The notes under the pieces were generated by a model. The model saw only the letters and a program-made list of their open reading frames with translations. It made no database searches and was not told the DNA's origin. A program made the position numbers and the translations under genes. From Kribbella kalugense (lineage in GTDB: Bacteria; Actinomycetota; Actinomycetes; Propionibacteriales; Kribbellaceae), in contig NZ_SODF01000001.1 in NCBI RefSeq assembly GCF_004365875.1, forward strand, positions 186,001 to 250,000: a stretch of 64,000 nt of DNA, written 5' to 3'. Shown piece after piece: positions 42,881 to 53,300 of this stretch. The first letter of the stretch is position 1; the number at the start of each line of letters is the position of its first letter.

Positions 42881-44283
42881 GGCTCCGCCAGAACCTGAGT
42901 GCGTGGGCGGCGAAGAGTGATCGCGGCGATCGCGGCTGCCACCGTGATCAGGGCGGCTCCGATTCCCCAGCCGACGTGGTAGCCGCCGACGGCTGCGCTG
43001 GTTGCGGTTTGGCCGTGTTCGCCCAGTCTCGCCGTGGTTGCTGCCGCGATGCTGGAGAGTACGGCGAGGCCGATCGCGGAGCCGACCTGCTGCGAGGTGT
43101 TGAGCAGACCGGAGGATGCCCCGAGCGCGTCGGGCGTGGTCTCGGACATGGCCGTCGACATGATTGCGGGGATCGCCGTACCGCCGCCGATCGCGAACAG
43201 CAGCATGCTGGGCAGCACCGAGACGGCGTAGTTGCCGTGGGTCGGCGCGAAGACCAGAAGGAACAGGCCGAGCGCGACCATCAGCATGCCGGGAACGATG
43301 AGTACGCGGGCTCCGACCCGGCGGCTGATCCGGGGATAGCCGAACAGTGACAGGCCGCCGATGCCGATCGCGATCGGCAGGATCGCGCAGCCGGCCTGGG
43401 CGGGGCTGTAGCCGAGCACGTTCTGGAAGTAGACCGTGATCAGGAACTGGAACCCGAGCATCGAGCCGCCCAGCAGCATCAGCACCAGATTGGCTCCGAT
43501 GACCGCCCGGGAACGCAGTACCGCAAGGGGAAGCAGCGGCCGTTGGGTCCGCAGTTGCCGTACGGCGAAAGCGGCGAGCAGGACGACCGCGGGGATGACC
43601 ATGGCCCGCCGACTGGGATCGACAACGGCGAGGATCGTCGCGGCGACACCGCCAACCAGCAGCACCGCTCCTGGGTAGTCAGCGCCCGCCCGCAGTCCGG
43701 TGCCCGTCTCGTGAGTCAGGACTCGAACGCCGATCACCAGCATGATCACGCCGATCGGGACGTTGAGGAAGAAGGCCCACCGCCACCCGGCGAGATCGGT
43801 GATCACACCGCCAAGGAAGAGCCCGGCCGAGGCGCCGGCGGATGCCATGAACGCGTAGATCCCGATCGCGCGGGCACGCGGCGCCGGGTCGTCGAACAGC
43901 GAGACGATCATGCCGAGCGCCACCGAGGACGCCAGCGCAGCGCCGGCGCCCTGGGCGAAGCGAGCTCCTACGAGTACGCCGGCGGACGGGGCCAACCCGC
44001 AGGCCAGGGATGCCGCGGTGAAGAGAGCGAGGCCGACGAGCAACACGCGACGACGCCCGATCAGGTCACCGACGCGGCCAGCCAGTAGGAGCAGGCTCCC
44101 GAAGCTGACGAGGTACCCGTTCACGATCCACGACAGCTCTGTGGCGCCGAAGCCGAGGTCGCGCTGGATGGAAGGGATGGCCACGTTCACGACGGTCTCG
44201 TCGAGCACGGTCATCATCGTTGCCGCACAGAGCACGACGAGTGCGACGAGTCGCCGACCCGAGAACTCCGAAGTCTTTGTCAT
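42841..44283 (-). CDS. MFS drug exporter, DHA2 (14-helix) type
   Basis: This is a 480-residue exporter. DETVVNVAIPSIQRDLGF is the DHA2 helix-1 signature (motif D1), GRVGDLIGRRRVLLVGLALF is motif A, and GVITDLAGWRWAFFLNVPIG is the end of motif C. Fourteen hydrophobic helices fit EmrB/QacA-like proton antiporters that expel drugs or metabolites. The ATG at 44283 is chosen because upstream in-frame residues are hydrophilic. It lies 50 bases downstream of the DUF5937-like regulator on the same strand and may be its target. Confidence 0.9.
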   Translation of the reverse strand: MTKTSEFSGRRLVALVVLCAATMMTVLDETVVNVAIPSIQRDLGFGATELSWIVNGYLVSFGSLLLLAGRVGDLIGRRRVLLVGLALFTAASLACGLAPSAGVLVGARFAQGAGAALASSVALGMIVSLFDDPAPRARAIGIYAFMASAGASAGLFLGGVITDLAGWRWAFFLNVPIGVIMLVIGVRVLTHETGTGLRAGADYPGAVLLVGGVAATILAVVDPSRRAMVIPAVVLLAAFAVRQLRTQRPLLPLAVLRSRAVIGANLVLMLLGGSMLGFQFLITVYFQNVLGYSPAQAGCAILPIAIGIGGLSLFGYPRISRRVGARVLIVPGMLMVALGLFLLVFAPTHGNYAVSVLPSMLLFAIGGGTAIPAIMSTAMSETTPDALGASSGLLNTSQQVGSAIGLAVLSSIAAATTARLGEHGQTATSAAVGGYHVGWGIGAALITVAAAIAAITLRRPRTQVLAEPQLAGSSPGRLNR

Positions 44284-44333
44284 GCATCGAAAGCTAGCAG
44301 ATCGTCTATCAATAGACAATCTAATAGCTTCCG

Positions 44334-45311
44334 TTAGGATCGGGACGCTCGCACCAGCCCGGACCCCAACGGCAGGAGGCTGTGCCGTACGGCGTTACGG
44401 TCCCGGCTCGACGTGACCAGGCCGGCCGATCGCAGGATCGAGGCGTACTCGCTGGCTGATGCGGTCGAGATGCCGAGATATGTTGCCAGTTGGGTCGTGG
44501 TCAGATCGGGTCTGGATTCGATCGCGACCAGAACGCGGGCCTTGGTCCGGCCGAGGAGTTCGACCAGCTGCCGGCTCGCGACGACACCTGGCGGATCGGC
44601 GTACTGCATGGTCGGGAACGGGTAGCCGATCGTCACCGGCTCCCACGGGTTGACCATCGTCGTCACCGTTCGCAGGCGACCGATGCCAGGGATGAGCACG
44701 ATCCCTTGACCGTGTCGCTCGTAGTCGCCGTCGTAGCTGTTGTTGCTGATCGTCAGGACCGGCCGGCGCCAGCGGATCGAGGGATGGATGGTCGACAGCA
44801 GGTGGTCGACTCCGTGAACGTCGAGGTCGCGACGCCGGCGGTCGGCCTCGGCTCGGAGCTGGGTATGGACGCTGCTCCAGGAGTCGCCGTACGCCGCGCG
44901 GTGAAACGCGAACGCGGCGTCGATCACACGATGGGCGACGCCGGGATCTCCGCCCACCAGGGCATCGGCCGTTCCGCTGCGGTTGACGAACGACTCGAGA
45001 TGGCGTGAGTCGCGGGTGATGCGCCAGGCGGGTACGGACGCGGCGAGCTCCAACTCGTCACTGAGCGTCGGGTCGTCGGCAACGGGGGATGGGGTGAGGA
45101 AGTCGGGCACGTGCGAGCCGTCGAGTTCGAGCAGCCGGGTGAGCTGCCCGCCGGGTTGGCCGGCCAACCGGATGAGATGGGCGCGAGCCGCGTGAACCGC
45201 GGCTGGTTCGGCCGGTCCAGCTGCCAAGGCCGCCGTGATCGTTTGAAAGGCCGGGGACACGCTGATCCGGATCCGCTCGAGGTCTTTCCCGGAGAGCCGA
45301 ATTCTGAGCAT
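44334..45311 (-). CDS. DUF5937/ArsR-like winged-helix regulator
   Basis: This 325-residue protein begins MLRIRLSGKDLERIRISVSP and carries a long N-terminal effector-like region. It ends with an ArsR-type winged helix (TTTQLATYLGISTASASEYA, SILRSAGLVTSSRDRNAVRH). The same architecture is found in the gene at 62325 in this window. The N-terminal region is recognised only as DUF5937-like. It is upstream of an MFS exporter on the same strand and divergent from a RibD-type reductase gene, with an inverted repeat between. Confidence 0.75.
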   Translation of the reverse strand: MLRIRLSGKDLERIRISVSPAFQTITAALAAGPAEPAAVHAARAHLIRLAGQPGGQLTRLLELDGSHVPDFLTPSPVADDPTLSDELELAASVPAWRITRDSRHLESFVNRSGTADALVGGDPGVAHRVIDAAFAFHRAAYGDSWSSVHTQLRAEADRRRRDLDVHGVDHLLSTIHPSIRWRRPVLTISNNSYDGDYERHGQGIVLIPGIGRLRTVTTMVNPWEPVTIGYPFPTMQYADPPGVVASRQLVELLGRTKARVLVAIESRPDLTTTQLATYLGISTASASEYASILRSAGLVTSSRDRNAVRHSLLPLGSGLVRASRS

Positions 45312-45356
45312 TGTTCGTCCGATCGCCGCGGGGAAGCCACGATAGCTCGGGCCCTA

Positions 45357-45380
45357 CTGTTTCGGACTGGGCCGAAAGAG
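45357..45380. promoter_or_regulatory. Inverted repeat between regulator and reductase genes
   Basis: CTGTTTCGG and CCGAAAGAG (8 of 9 complementary) flank ACTGGG in the 133-base divergent gap. It could be the operator of the ArsR-like protein. Confidence 0.4.
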
Positions 45381-45444
45381 GTGGTGACGTACGTCGGTGA
45401 GCAGTTCTATGGCCGGGTATGTCATCTAACTGAGGGGGCGCTTT

Positions 45445-45978
45445 ATGGGCCGGTTGGTCAACTCCACCTACGTCACGCTCGACGGTGTGATCGAGAGTCC
45501 GCAGGACTGGCCGTCGTTGGCGAGTTTCTCGGAGAGCGGTGGCCGGATCCAGCTCGAACTGTTGCAGGCCAGCGATGCGGTGCTGATGGGGCGCCGTACC
45601 TATGAGGGTTTCGTTCCTGTCTGGACGAGTATGTCGGGCGATCCGTATAGCGATCGCATCAACGCAATGCCGAAGTACGTCGCATCGACGACCCTCACCG
45701 ATCCGAAGTGGAACAACACCACCGTGATCGACGGAGATCTCGCCGAGTACGTCGCCAACCTGAAAGACGAGGGCAACCTCGTTCAGTACGGATTCGGTGC
45801 GGTCTCGCGCCCGCTGTTACAGGCCGGGCTGATCGACGAGCTGCGGTTGTGGCTGCATCCGTTCTTCGTGGGACGAGGCGACCTCATCTACCAGGATTCG
45901 CTCACGGCGACCTTCGACCTGAACGACGTCACCCGCCTCGACTCCGGCGTCGTCATCCTCACCTACACGAAACCCTAG
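45445..45978 (+). CDS. Dihydrofolate reductase/RibD C-domain family protein
   Basis: This is a 177-residue RibD_C-fold reductase: MGRLVNSTYVTLDGVIESPQ at the start, then DAVLMGRRTYEGFVPVWTSM, NLVQYGFGAVSRPLLQAGLI and DELRLWLHPFFVGRGDL. The family uses NADPH, and natural substrates are mostly unknown. GAGGGGG stands 6 bases before the ATG. Its stop overlaps that of the convergent phosphatase gene in CTAG. It is related to, but clearly different from, the reductase at 32.5 kb. Confidence 0.87.
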   Translation: MGRLVNSTYVTLDGVIESPQDWPSLASFSESGGRIQLELLQASDAVLMGRRTYEGFVPVWTSMSGDPYSDRINAMPKYVASTTLTDPKWNNTTVIDGDLAEYVANLKDEGNLVQYGFGAVSRPLLQAGLIDELRLWLHPFFVGRGDLIYQDSLTATFDLNDVTRLDSGVVILTYTKP

Positions 45979-46769
45979 ATGTCCAGGATCAGGGCGCGGT
46001 GGTCTGAGACCTCCGGCTGGGTCGCGATCGTGAAGCTCTTGACGGCGGTCCGGTCGGAGACGAGCAGGTAGTTCGCGTGACGAGTCGGTTTCGTGTACGC
46101 CGACGTACGGGTGTCGGCCTGGCCGACGAGATCGGTCAGGCCGACTTTCGCCAGTACGGCAAAGGTTTCGCTGTCCGGCAGGAGATTGAGGTCGCCGCAG
46201 ACGACGGTCAGATCGGCACTGGATCCGGTTCGTTCGACGAGCTCGGCGAGACGCTCGGCCTGAGCCTTCCGGGCGGGAGTGTCGTGCTTCCCGGCCGGGT
46301 CGCGGAGGCCGTGCAGCTGGATGACTGCGACGGTCCGGTCCTGCGGTCGGTCGATGACGGAAGCGGCCAGGGCGACTCGTGCGCGGGCGTCGGTCGACCA
46401 GTCGTCATCATCGACGAAGTGGCCGTGGACAAAGGCGGTCTGCAGGCCGGTCAGCGGCAGCTCTTCGCGGATGAAGGTTGCGATGCCGAAGTCCTGCCGG
46501 CGCCGGACACCTGACTCATCGGTGACCGGGCCGGCGTCGCTCGTGACCATGATCGCCTGATCGCTGGGTCGCAGCGCCTTGACGTCCTGGAAGAGATTCG
46601 CGCGCTGCGGCAACGACCGTTCCCCGTCCTCGAACTGGGTCCAGCCGGACACCCCCGGCGTACGAGTGACCTCCTGCAGACAAAGAACATCGGCGTCGAC
46701 CGCCTGGACCCAGGGCGCGAGTTGGTCGAACATCGCCCCACCCCACGCATTCAAAGACACAATCCGCAT
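45975..46769 (-). CDS. Endonuclease/exonuclease/phosphatase family protein
   Basis: The 264-residue protein has the EEP metal-hydrolase signature: MRIVSLNAWGG, LCLQEVTRTP, VVCGDLNLLPDSETF and the final SDHRALIL with catalytic Asp-His. Such proteins hydrolyse phosphodiesters of nucleic acids, lipids or small molecules. No signal peptide is seen, so it is cytoplasmic. The ATG at 46769 is preferred over a GTG three codons upstream. Confidence 0.85.
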   Translation of the reverse strand: MRIVSLNAWGGAMFDQLAPWVQAVDADVLCLQEVTRTPGVSGWTQFEDGERSLPQRANLFQDVKALRPSDQAIMVTSDAGPVTDESGVRRRQDFGIATFIREELPLTGLQTAFVHGHFVDDDDWSTDARARVALAASVIDRPQDRTVAVIQLHGLRDPAGKHDTPARKAQAERLAELVERTGSSADLTVVCGDLNLLPDSETFAVLAKVGLTDLVGQADTRTSAYTKPTRHANYLLVSDRTAVKSFTIATQPEVSDHRALILDI

Positions 46770-46799
46770 GCCCCGCACCCTAACGCGGGCGCGCGGCCA

Positions 46800-47693
46800 T
46801 CACTCGCCGTTGAGTGGGGTGGTGGGGACGCGCCAGCGGAAGTAGACGTTCTCGGGGAAGGAGGCGGGGATCTTGCCGCGGGACTGGATGACGGTGGCCG
46901 TGCCGTTGGCGTGGCCGACGGCGTACAGGTAGGCGCTGTCGGTGTCCTTGTCGATGCCGATCAGGACGACGCCGTACTGGCCGCACTCTTGCGCGGTCAT
47001 CGTTTCGAAAGCCTGCCAGGTCGCACTGCGGACCTGCTTGACGACCGGCTTCATCGGCGCGCTGGTCGGGATGTGGATCGTGTACAGGGCGCCGCCACGC
47101 GTGTTGGCGAGGAAGGTGTCGTACGTCTTGGTCTGACTGATCAGCACCATCGACTTCACCGCGGCGAATCCGGGCGCGGAAGCCTTGTTCTGCCAGGCGC
47201 CCTTGGAGCTGATGGTCCAGCGGAACAGGGTGCCGTCACTGCGGAGGCCGTAGGTGTTCCACCGGGTCATGTTGGCGTCGTTCGGACCTTGGTACTGCGA
47301 CTGCTCGAGCACCGTGAAGGCTCCCCAGCCACTGCCGATCCGCGGACCCGGATCGCCGGTCTTCGTGCTCGTGCCGGAATAGGCCGTCCGGTACAACCCG
47401 TCGCCGATCAGGACGAACCCGCCCTCGACGATGAATCCGGCGTCCTCGTCGGCCTCCCAGGTCATCGTGGTGCTGACCCGCACCTGCCCCGGCCCGTAGA
47501 CCTTGGCCTTGACCAGGTTGTTGACGCCGACCGTCGGCGGCACCGTGGTGTCGATCTCCTGATTTCGGTGGTCACCGCCGGCAGTGACCGACCCCAGTCC
47601 CATCCCACAGACCGCATTCCCCGCCGCCATCGCCGTACCGGGCAGCAGACTTCCTGCCACGAGCACAGCGGCCATACCGATCGACTTGAGCAT
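46800..47693 (-). CDS. Secreted protein of unknown function
   Basis: This is a 297-residue exported protein. A signal peptide (MLKSIGMAAVLVAGSLLPGT then AMAA) precedes a mature part without Cys-rich anchors. The mature part is rich in short Gly/Trp strand motifs (GFVLIGDGLYRTAYSG, GTLFRWTISSKGAW, GALYTIHIPTSAP, ATVIQSRGKIPASFPENVYF), suggesting a beta-propeller or tachylectin-like fold. No family is recognised with confidence. The ATG at 47693 has AAGGGG upstream. Confidence 0.6.
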   Translation of the reverse strand: MLKSIGMAAVLVAGSLLPGTAMAAGNAVCGMGLGSVTAGGDHRNQEIDTTVPPTVGVNNLVKAKVYGPGQVRVSTTMTWEADEDAGFIVEGGFVLIGDGLYRTAYSGTSTKTGDPGPRIGSGWGAFTVLEQSQYQGPNDANMTRWNTYGLRSDGTLFRWTISSKGAWQNKASAPGFAAVKSMVLISQTKTYDTFLANTRGGALYTIHIPTSAPMKPVVKQVRSATWQAFETMTAQECGQYGVVLIGIDKDTDSAYLYAVGHANGTATVIQSRGKIPASFPENVYFRWRVPTTPLNGE

Positions 47694-47844
47694 CGAGAAC
47701 CACCCCTTCACCCAGCACGATGCCGCTCCCGGGCTATTAGTTACAGCTATTTCTCGGTGTTGAGTTCACGGAAGGTGGTTAGTTGGTGTCGTACTGTGAT
47801 GGGGTGTCTTAACCTCACGGGGCACATCGACAAAGGAGGCGGTC

Positions 47845-48603
47845 GTGGATTCATCCACTCCTGCGGCTCGGATCGGTGCGGAGTTTCTCGGTACGTTTTG
47901 GCTTGTTTTCGCCGGCTGTGGTGCCGCCGTTCTGGCGGGTGTCGTGCTCACGCCGGACAAGGTCCCGGTCGGCATCGGCTATCTCGGTGTGGCGCTGGCG
48001 TTCGGTCTGACGGTTCTGACCATGGCTTTCGCCGTCGGCCACGTCTCCGGTGGGCATTTCAACCCGGCGGTCACGATCGGTCTCGCGGTGGCCAAGCGGA
48101 TCGAGTGGAAATGGGTGCCGACGTACATCGTCACCCAGATTGTCGCCGCGTCCGCGGCCGGCGCAGTGCTACTGGCCATTGCCAGTGGCAAGGACGGATT
48201 CAGCGCCCATGACAGCGGCTTCGCCAGCAATGGTTACGGTGATCGGTCGCCGGGCGGTTATTCGCTGCTGGCGTGCGCGATCGTCGAGGTCGTGCTGACT
48301 GCGTTCTTCTTGTACGTGATTCTCGGCGCGACCGATGATCGGGCGCCGAAGGGATTCGCGCCGATCGCCATCGGGCTTTCGCTCACGTTGATCCACCTGG
48401 TCGGCATTCCGGTGACCAACACGTCGGTGAACCCGGCTCGGTCGCTCGGCGTCGCCTGGTTCGCCGGGGGGAGCGCGCTCGGCCAGGTCTGGCTGTTCAT
48501 CGTCGCCCCGATCGTGGGTGCGGCGATCGCGGGTATCAGCTACGCCGCGATCACCGGCGCACGCGCACCCGAGATCGACGAGGGTGTCGCCAACAATCCC
48601 TAG
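47845..48603 (+). CDS. aqpZ: Aquaporin Z-type channel
   Basis: This 252-residue major intrinsic protein has six helices and two NPA boxes: [13 protein letters not shown] near residue 71 and [13 protein letters not shown] near 192. [19 protein letters not shown] is the conserved first helix. The pore residues around NPARS and the His in [11 protein letters not shown] fit a water-selective AqpZ rather than a glycerol facilitator. The GTG start has AAAGGAGG 6 bases upstream. A perfect terminator hairpin follows the stop. Confidence 0.92.
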   Translation: MDSSTPAARIGAEFLGTFWLVFAGCGAAVLAGVVLTPDKVPVGIGYLGVALAFGLTVLTMAFAVGHVSGGHFNPAVTIGLAVAKRIEWKWVPTYIVTQIVAASAAGAVLLAIASGKDGFSAHDSGFASNGYGDRSPGGYSLLACAIVEVVLTAFFLYVILGATDDRAPKGFAPIAIGLSLTLIHLVGIPVTNTSVNPARSLGVAWFAGGSALGQVWLFIVAPIVGAAIAGISYAAITGARAPEIDEGVANNP

Positions 48604-48608
48604 CAAAG

Positions 48609-48644
48609 GACCCGGCAGAACCTGACATCGGGTTCTGCCGGGTC
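48609..48644 (+). terminator. Strong hairpin after aqpZ
   Basis: GACCCGGCAGAACC pairs perfectly with GGTTCTGCCGGGTC (14 bp) around an 8-base loop, 6 bases after the aqpZ stop. It ends 10 bases before the stop of the convergent gene, so it may act in both directions. Confidence 0.85.
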
Positions 48645-48653
48645 AGGATCGTT

Positions 48654-49091
48654 TCAGTTGGCGACAGGCTCGAGGACGAAGACCGGGAGGATGCGGTCGG
48701 TTTTGGTTTGGTAGTTGGCGTAGTCGGGCCAGGCCTCGACCGAGCGCGCCCACCAGAGCTCGCGCTCCTCGCCGTCCAGTTCGCGGGCGACGTACTCGCC
48801 GGTGACGTCGCCGTCCTGGAGCTGGAGCCTCGGGTCGGCCTTGAGGTTGAAATACCAGACGGGGTGCTTCGGGGCGCCGCCGAGCGACGCGACCACGGCG
48901 TACTCGCCGTCGTGCTCGACCCGCATCAACGGCACCTTGCGGATCTTGCCGGACTTCGCACCGCGCATGGTCAGGAGCACGACGCCCTTGCCGTGGTCGA
49001 TGACGCTGGTCGTTCCGGCTTGCTCGATCTTCTCCACCATGTCCGCGACGTACGACATCGGGCTGGGGGCGTACTCGGCTTCGGTTGACAT
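48654..49091 (-). CDS. Deazaflavin (F420)-dependent nitroreductase-family protein
   Basis: This is a 145-residue Ddn/FDOR-type protein. GVVLLTMRGAKSGKIRKVPL is the F420-binding signature, with HPVWYFNLKADPRLQLQDGD following and a C-terminal YQTKTDRILPVFVLEP. Such enzymes reduce diverse substrates with coenzyme F420H2. The ATG at 49091 sits in a TGACATGTCA palindrome. It is divergent from the frameshifted quinone-reductase-like gene. Confidence 0.88.
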   Translation of the reverse strand: MSTEAEYAPSPMSYVADMVEKIEQAGTTSVIDHGKGVVLLTMRGAKSGKIRKVPLMRVEHDGEYAVVASLGGAPKHPVWYFNLKADPRLQLQDGDVTGEYVARELDGEERELWWARSVEAWPDYANYQTKTDRILPVFVLEPVAN

Positions 49092-49105
49092 GTCACCCAG
49101 CATAC

Positions 49106-49121
49106 TGGTGACGCATCACCA
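49106..49121. promoter_or_regulatory. Inverted repeat upstream of the F420-type gene
   Basis: TGGTGA and TCACCA flank CGCA in the 129-base divergent gap. A second palindrome, TGACATGTCA, covers the start codon at 49086-49095. Either could be a regulator site; no dedicated regulator is adjacent. Confidence 0.35.
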
Positions 49122-49220
49122 ATACCACGACCTGACGCCACGGCGGTTTGGCCGGATCCTGGCGGATGATGTCCATCTGGCCACTGCCGCCGGGGACGGT
49201 CGCCGGGTGAGGCTGGAGCA

Positions 49221-50193
49221 ATGAACGAGAAGAGGATGCGGGCGATCAGCCTGCGCGGCTGGGGCGGGCCCGAAGAACTGGTCGAGATCGAGACGGAGCG
49301 GCCGAGTCCTGGGCCGACGGAGATTCTGGTGCGGGTGCACGCAGCGGGGGTCAACGCGACCGACTGGAAGGCGCGGTCGCACGGCGGTCTGGGGCTTTGG
49401 GGCGATCCCGTCATCCTCGGCCATGACGTCTCCGGTGTGGTGGAGGCCGTCGGCCTGGGTGTGACGCTGTTCGAGCCGGGCGACGAGGTGTTCGGGATGC
49501 CGCACTTTCCGGGCCAGGCGGGTGCTTATGCGGAGTACGTCGCGGCGCCCGCGCGGCACTTCGTTAGGAAGCCGGAGGAGATCGACCACGTGCAGGCGGC
49601 CGCACTTCCGCTGGCCGGGCTGACGATCTGGCAGGCGCTGACCGAGATGGCGAACCTGCAGCCGGGACAACGCGTACTCATCCATGCTGCCGCCGGCGGT
49701 GTCGGCCATCTCGCCGTACAGATCGCCAAGGAGCTTGGTGCGTACGTCATCGGCACAGCCCGGGAGGCGAAGCATCCGTTCGTTCGCAAGCTCGGTGCCG
49801 ACGAGGCCATCGACCCAGGTCGACTTCGCCGAGGTGCTCTCGGACGTCGATGCCGTGCTGGACACAATCGGTGGCGACTACGGCATTCGTTCTCTGCGGG
49901 TACTGCGCCGTGGCGGCACTCTCGTGAGTCTGTCCGGACCGAACGACGCTCCGCCTCGCGAGCTGGCCGACGAACACCACATCCGCTCCGGCTTCATGCT
50001 CGTCGAGCCGGATTACGCCGCCCTGAAGGCGATCGCGAGCCTCGCCGCCGCCGGCCGGCTTCGTGCCGAGATCGGCACCGTCGTACCGCTCGCCGAGGCT
50101 GCAAAGGCACACGTTCGTGGCGAGACAGGGCGCACGACCGGCAAGATCGTCCTGACCGTAGCCCCAGCAGGGTCGGCTTCTTGCAAAGATTGA
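49221..50193 (+). pseudogene. Zinc-type alcohol dehydrogenase/quinone reductase, frameshifted
   Basis: Two frames make one medium-chain reductase. The first (from 49221) runs from MRAISLRGWGGPEELVEIET through HAAAGGVGHLAVQIAKELGA to GADEAID. The second (to 50193) resumes TQVDFAEVLSDVDAVLDTIG and ends LAEAAKAHVRGETGRTTGKI plus a short tail. The break is at 49812-49816, where GACC stands in place of a longer sequence, consistent with loss of 2 or 5 bases. Without it the protein would be about 320 residues, a normal length for this zinc-less NADPH:quinone reductase group. It is a sequencing error or a recent null mutation. Confidence 0.8.
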
Positions 50194-50305
50194 TCGAGAT
50201 ATTGCACGGATGTGTCTGGCGCGTTACGGTCTGGCCACCACGGTCCGTCTCGCTCGTCAGGGCTGTGAGTTCGACTGTCCGCCCCCTGTCGAGAGAGAGC
50301 AGCCC

Positions 50306-53300
50306 ATGTTCCGGTCTATCAAACCCTGGAGCCGGCGGGCCCGCGTCGGTGTGCTCGCCGCCTGCGGCGCGCTGGTCGCCGCGAGTCTTGCCGTCGTGGC
50401 AGCACCGGCGTGGGCCGCCGCCACCGGCGGTGTCGGCGCGACCTTGCCGTACGTCGAAGTGCAGGCGGAGAACTCGTCCACCAACGGAACGGTGATCGGC
50501 CCGAGCGCCGCCTACAACACCCTGGCCGCCGAGGCGTCGTACCGCAAGGCGGTGACGTTGCAGGGGAGCGGCAAGTTCGTCGAGTTCACGACGCCCACGG
50601 CAACGAACTCGATCGTCTTCCGCTACAGCATCCCGGACACCGGCTCCGGGTCGGTCTACACGGCGCCGTTGTCCCTCTACGTCAACGGGACCAAGGCGTC
50701 CAACTTCACCCTGACCAACGCCTACAGCTGGTACTACGGCGGCTATCCGTTCACGAACTCGCCGGGCAGCAACCCGCATCACTTCTACGACGAGGTCCAC
50801 CGGCTGTTCACGACGACGTACCCGGCCGGCACGAAGTTCCGGCTGCAGGTCGACGCCGAGGACACCGCGTCGTCGTACACGATCGACTTCGCCGACTTCG
50901 AGAACGTCGCGGGCGCACTGAGCCAGCCGTCCGGCTCGGTCTCAGTGACCAGCCAGGGCGCGGACCCGACCGGCGCCGCGGACTCCACCAACGCCTTCAA
51001 TGCTGCGATGACCGCGGCCGGCGCCGGCGGGACCGTGTGGATTCCGGAGGGGACGTTCAAGATCCCGGGTCACCTGATCCTGAACAACATCACCTTCAAG
51101 GGCGCGGGGATGTGGCGCTCGACCGTCGTCGGTGCGGCACCGGGCTTCTACGGCAACTACGCGCCGAACGGCAGTTCCGGCGTACACCTGTCGGACTTCG
51201 CGATCTTCGGTGACGTCCAGGAGCGCAACGACGGCGCCCAGGTGAACGGCATCGGCGGCGCGCTGAACAACTCGACCGTGGACCGGGTGTGGATCGAGCA
51301 CGAGAAGGTCGGCGCCTGGATGGACGGCCCGTTCACCAACCTGGTCTTCAGCGGCATGCGGATCCGCAACGTGACGGCCGACGGGATCAACTTCCACGAC
51401 GGCATCACCAACTCCAAGGTCACGAACAGCGATCTGCGCAACCTCGGTGACGACGGCTTGGCCACCTGGGCGGACCAGAACGCCGACGCGAACGACTCGT
51501 TCGATCACAACACCGTGCAGTACCCGATCCTTGCCAACGGCATCGCTATCTACGGCGGCCACGACAACTTCGTCACCGACAACCGCGTGATCGACGCCGG
51601 CCTCACCCAAGGCGGCGGCATCCACGTCGCACAACGGTTCGCCTCGACAACGCTCGGACGTACGGACGTTCTGCGCAACACGATCATCCGGTCGGGGAGC
51701 CTTGACCCCAACTGGCAGTTCGGGGTCGGAGCGCTGTGGTTCGACGCGCGCGACGGCGCGATGTCCGGTACGACGAACATCGACAACATCCTGATCCAGC
51801 AGAGCCCGTACGAGGCGATCCAGTTCGTCTCGGGCTCGAACATCAGCAACGTCAAGATCAACAACGCGACGATCCAGAACACCGGAACCTGGGTGGTCCA
51901 GGAGCAGGTCGGCGGCTCGGCCACCATCACCAACAGCACCGCCACCGGGACCCAGGCGCCCGGTCCGATCTACAGCTGTGGCGTCGGCTTCACGCTCACC
52001 GACGGCGGCGGCAACTCGGGCATCTTCGCTCCCGTGCAGTGCCAGAACATCACGTCCCCGGCATTCCCGCCGTACCTGCCGGACAACGGATCGCAGATCT
52101 CGATCAGCCCGACCGCACTCAGCTTCGGCTCCGTCGCGACCGGTACGTCGAGCTCGTCGCAGGCCGTCACGGTCACGAACAGCGGTACTGCGGCCGCACC
52201 GGTCAGCTCGGTCGCGATCACCGGCGACTACAGTCAGACCAACAACTGCGGCAGCAGCATCACGGCCGGCGGCTCGTGCATGGTCAACGTCACCTTCAGC
52301 CCCACAGCGGCAGGCACTCGGGCTGGAAACCTGACGGTTAACGCCGCCGGGGTCACGAGCACCGTCCCACTCTCGGGTACGGGCGTCGCACCCGGACCGA
52401 TTCTGAACCCGAACCCAAGCAGCCTGTCGTTCCCCGACACCCAGTCAGGCAGCTCCTCGCCGACCCAAGCGGTCACGGTGACGAACTCCGGTACGGCGTC
52501 GGCGACCGTGTCGGGCGTGTCCGCCGCGGGCGACTTCACTCAGACGAACAACTGCTCGACGATCGCGGTCGGAGCATCCTGCACGGTGACGGTCACGTTC
52601 CATCCGACTGCGTCGGGGGCGCGGGCCGGAAGCGTGACGTTGACCAGTAACGCCAACAACAGCCCGACCTCGATTTCCCTGACAGGCAACGGAATCGGGA
52701 CCGACACGAACCTTGCCCTCGGCAAGACGGCCACGGCGAGCAGCCAGGTCAACGGCACGCAGTCCGCTTCAACCGCAACGGACGGCGACGCGAACACCTA
52801 CTGGGAAAGCAACAACAACGCCTTCCCGCAATGGCTGCAGGTCGACCTGGGAGCGGCCCGCAGCATCGGCAAGGTGACGCTCAAGCTGCCGCCGAGCTCG
52901 GCGTGGGGCACGCGCACGCAGACGTTGTCGGTCCAGACGAGCACCGACGGATCCAGCTTCGGTACGCCGGTCGCGTCCGCGACGTACACGTTCACGTCGC
53001 CCGCCAACGTCGTGAACATCACCGTTCCGGCAACCAGCGCCCGCTATGTGCGGGTCAACATCACGGCCAACAGCGGTTGGCCGGCCGGGCAGGTGTCGGA
53101 GTTCGAGGTGTATCCGAGCGGCGGCTCGCAGATCAACGTTCCGACGTTGAGCACCAGCCCGTCCTCGCTCACCTTCGGGTCGCAGGCACTCAACACGACA
53201 AGTGGCGCCCAGGCAGTCACCGTGACCAACACGGGCAGCCTGGCCGCCTCAGTCTCGAGTGTCACGGCCTCGGGTGAGTACATGCAGACCAACAACTGCA

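Noticed and set aside
49109..49224. 38-codon frame VTHHQYHDLTPRRFGRILAD ending in an ATGA overlap with the quinone-reductase-like gene
   Set aside because: The coupling looks real, but the start lies inside a palindrome, no family is recognised and no ribosome site is seen. It could be a remnant of an upstream gene.
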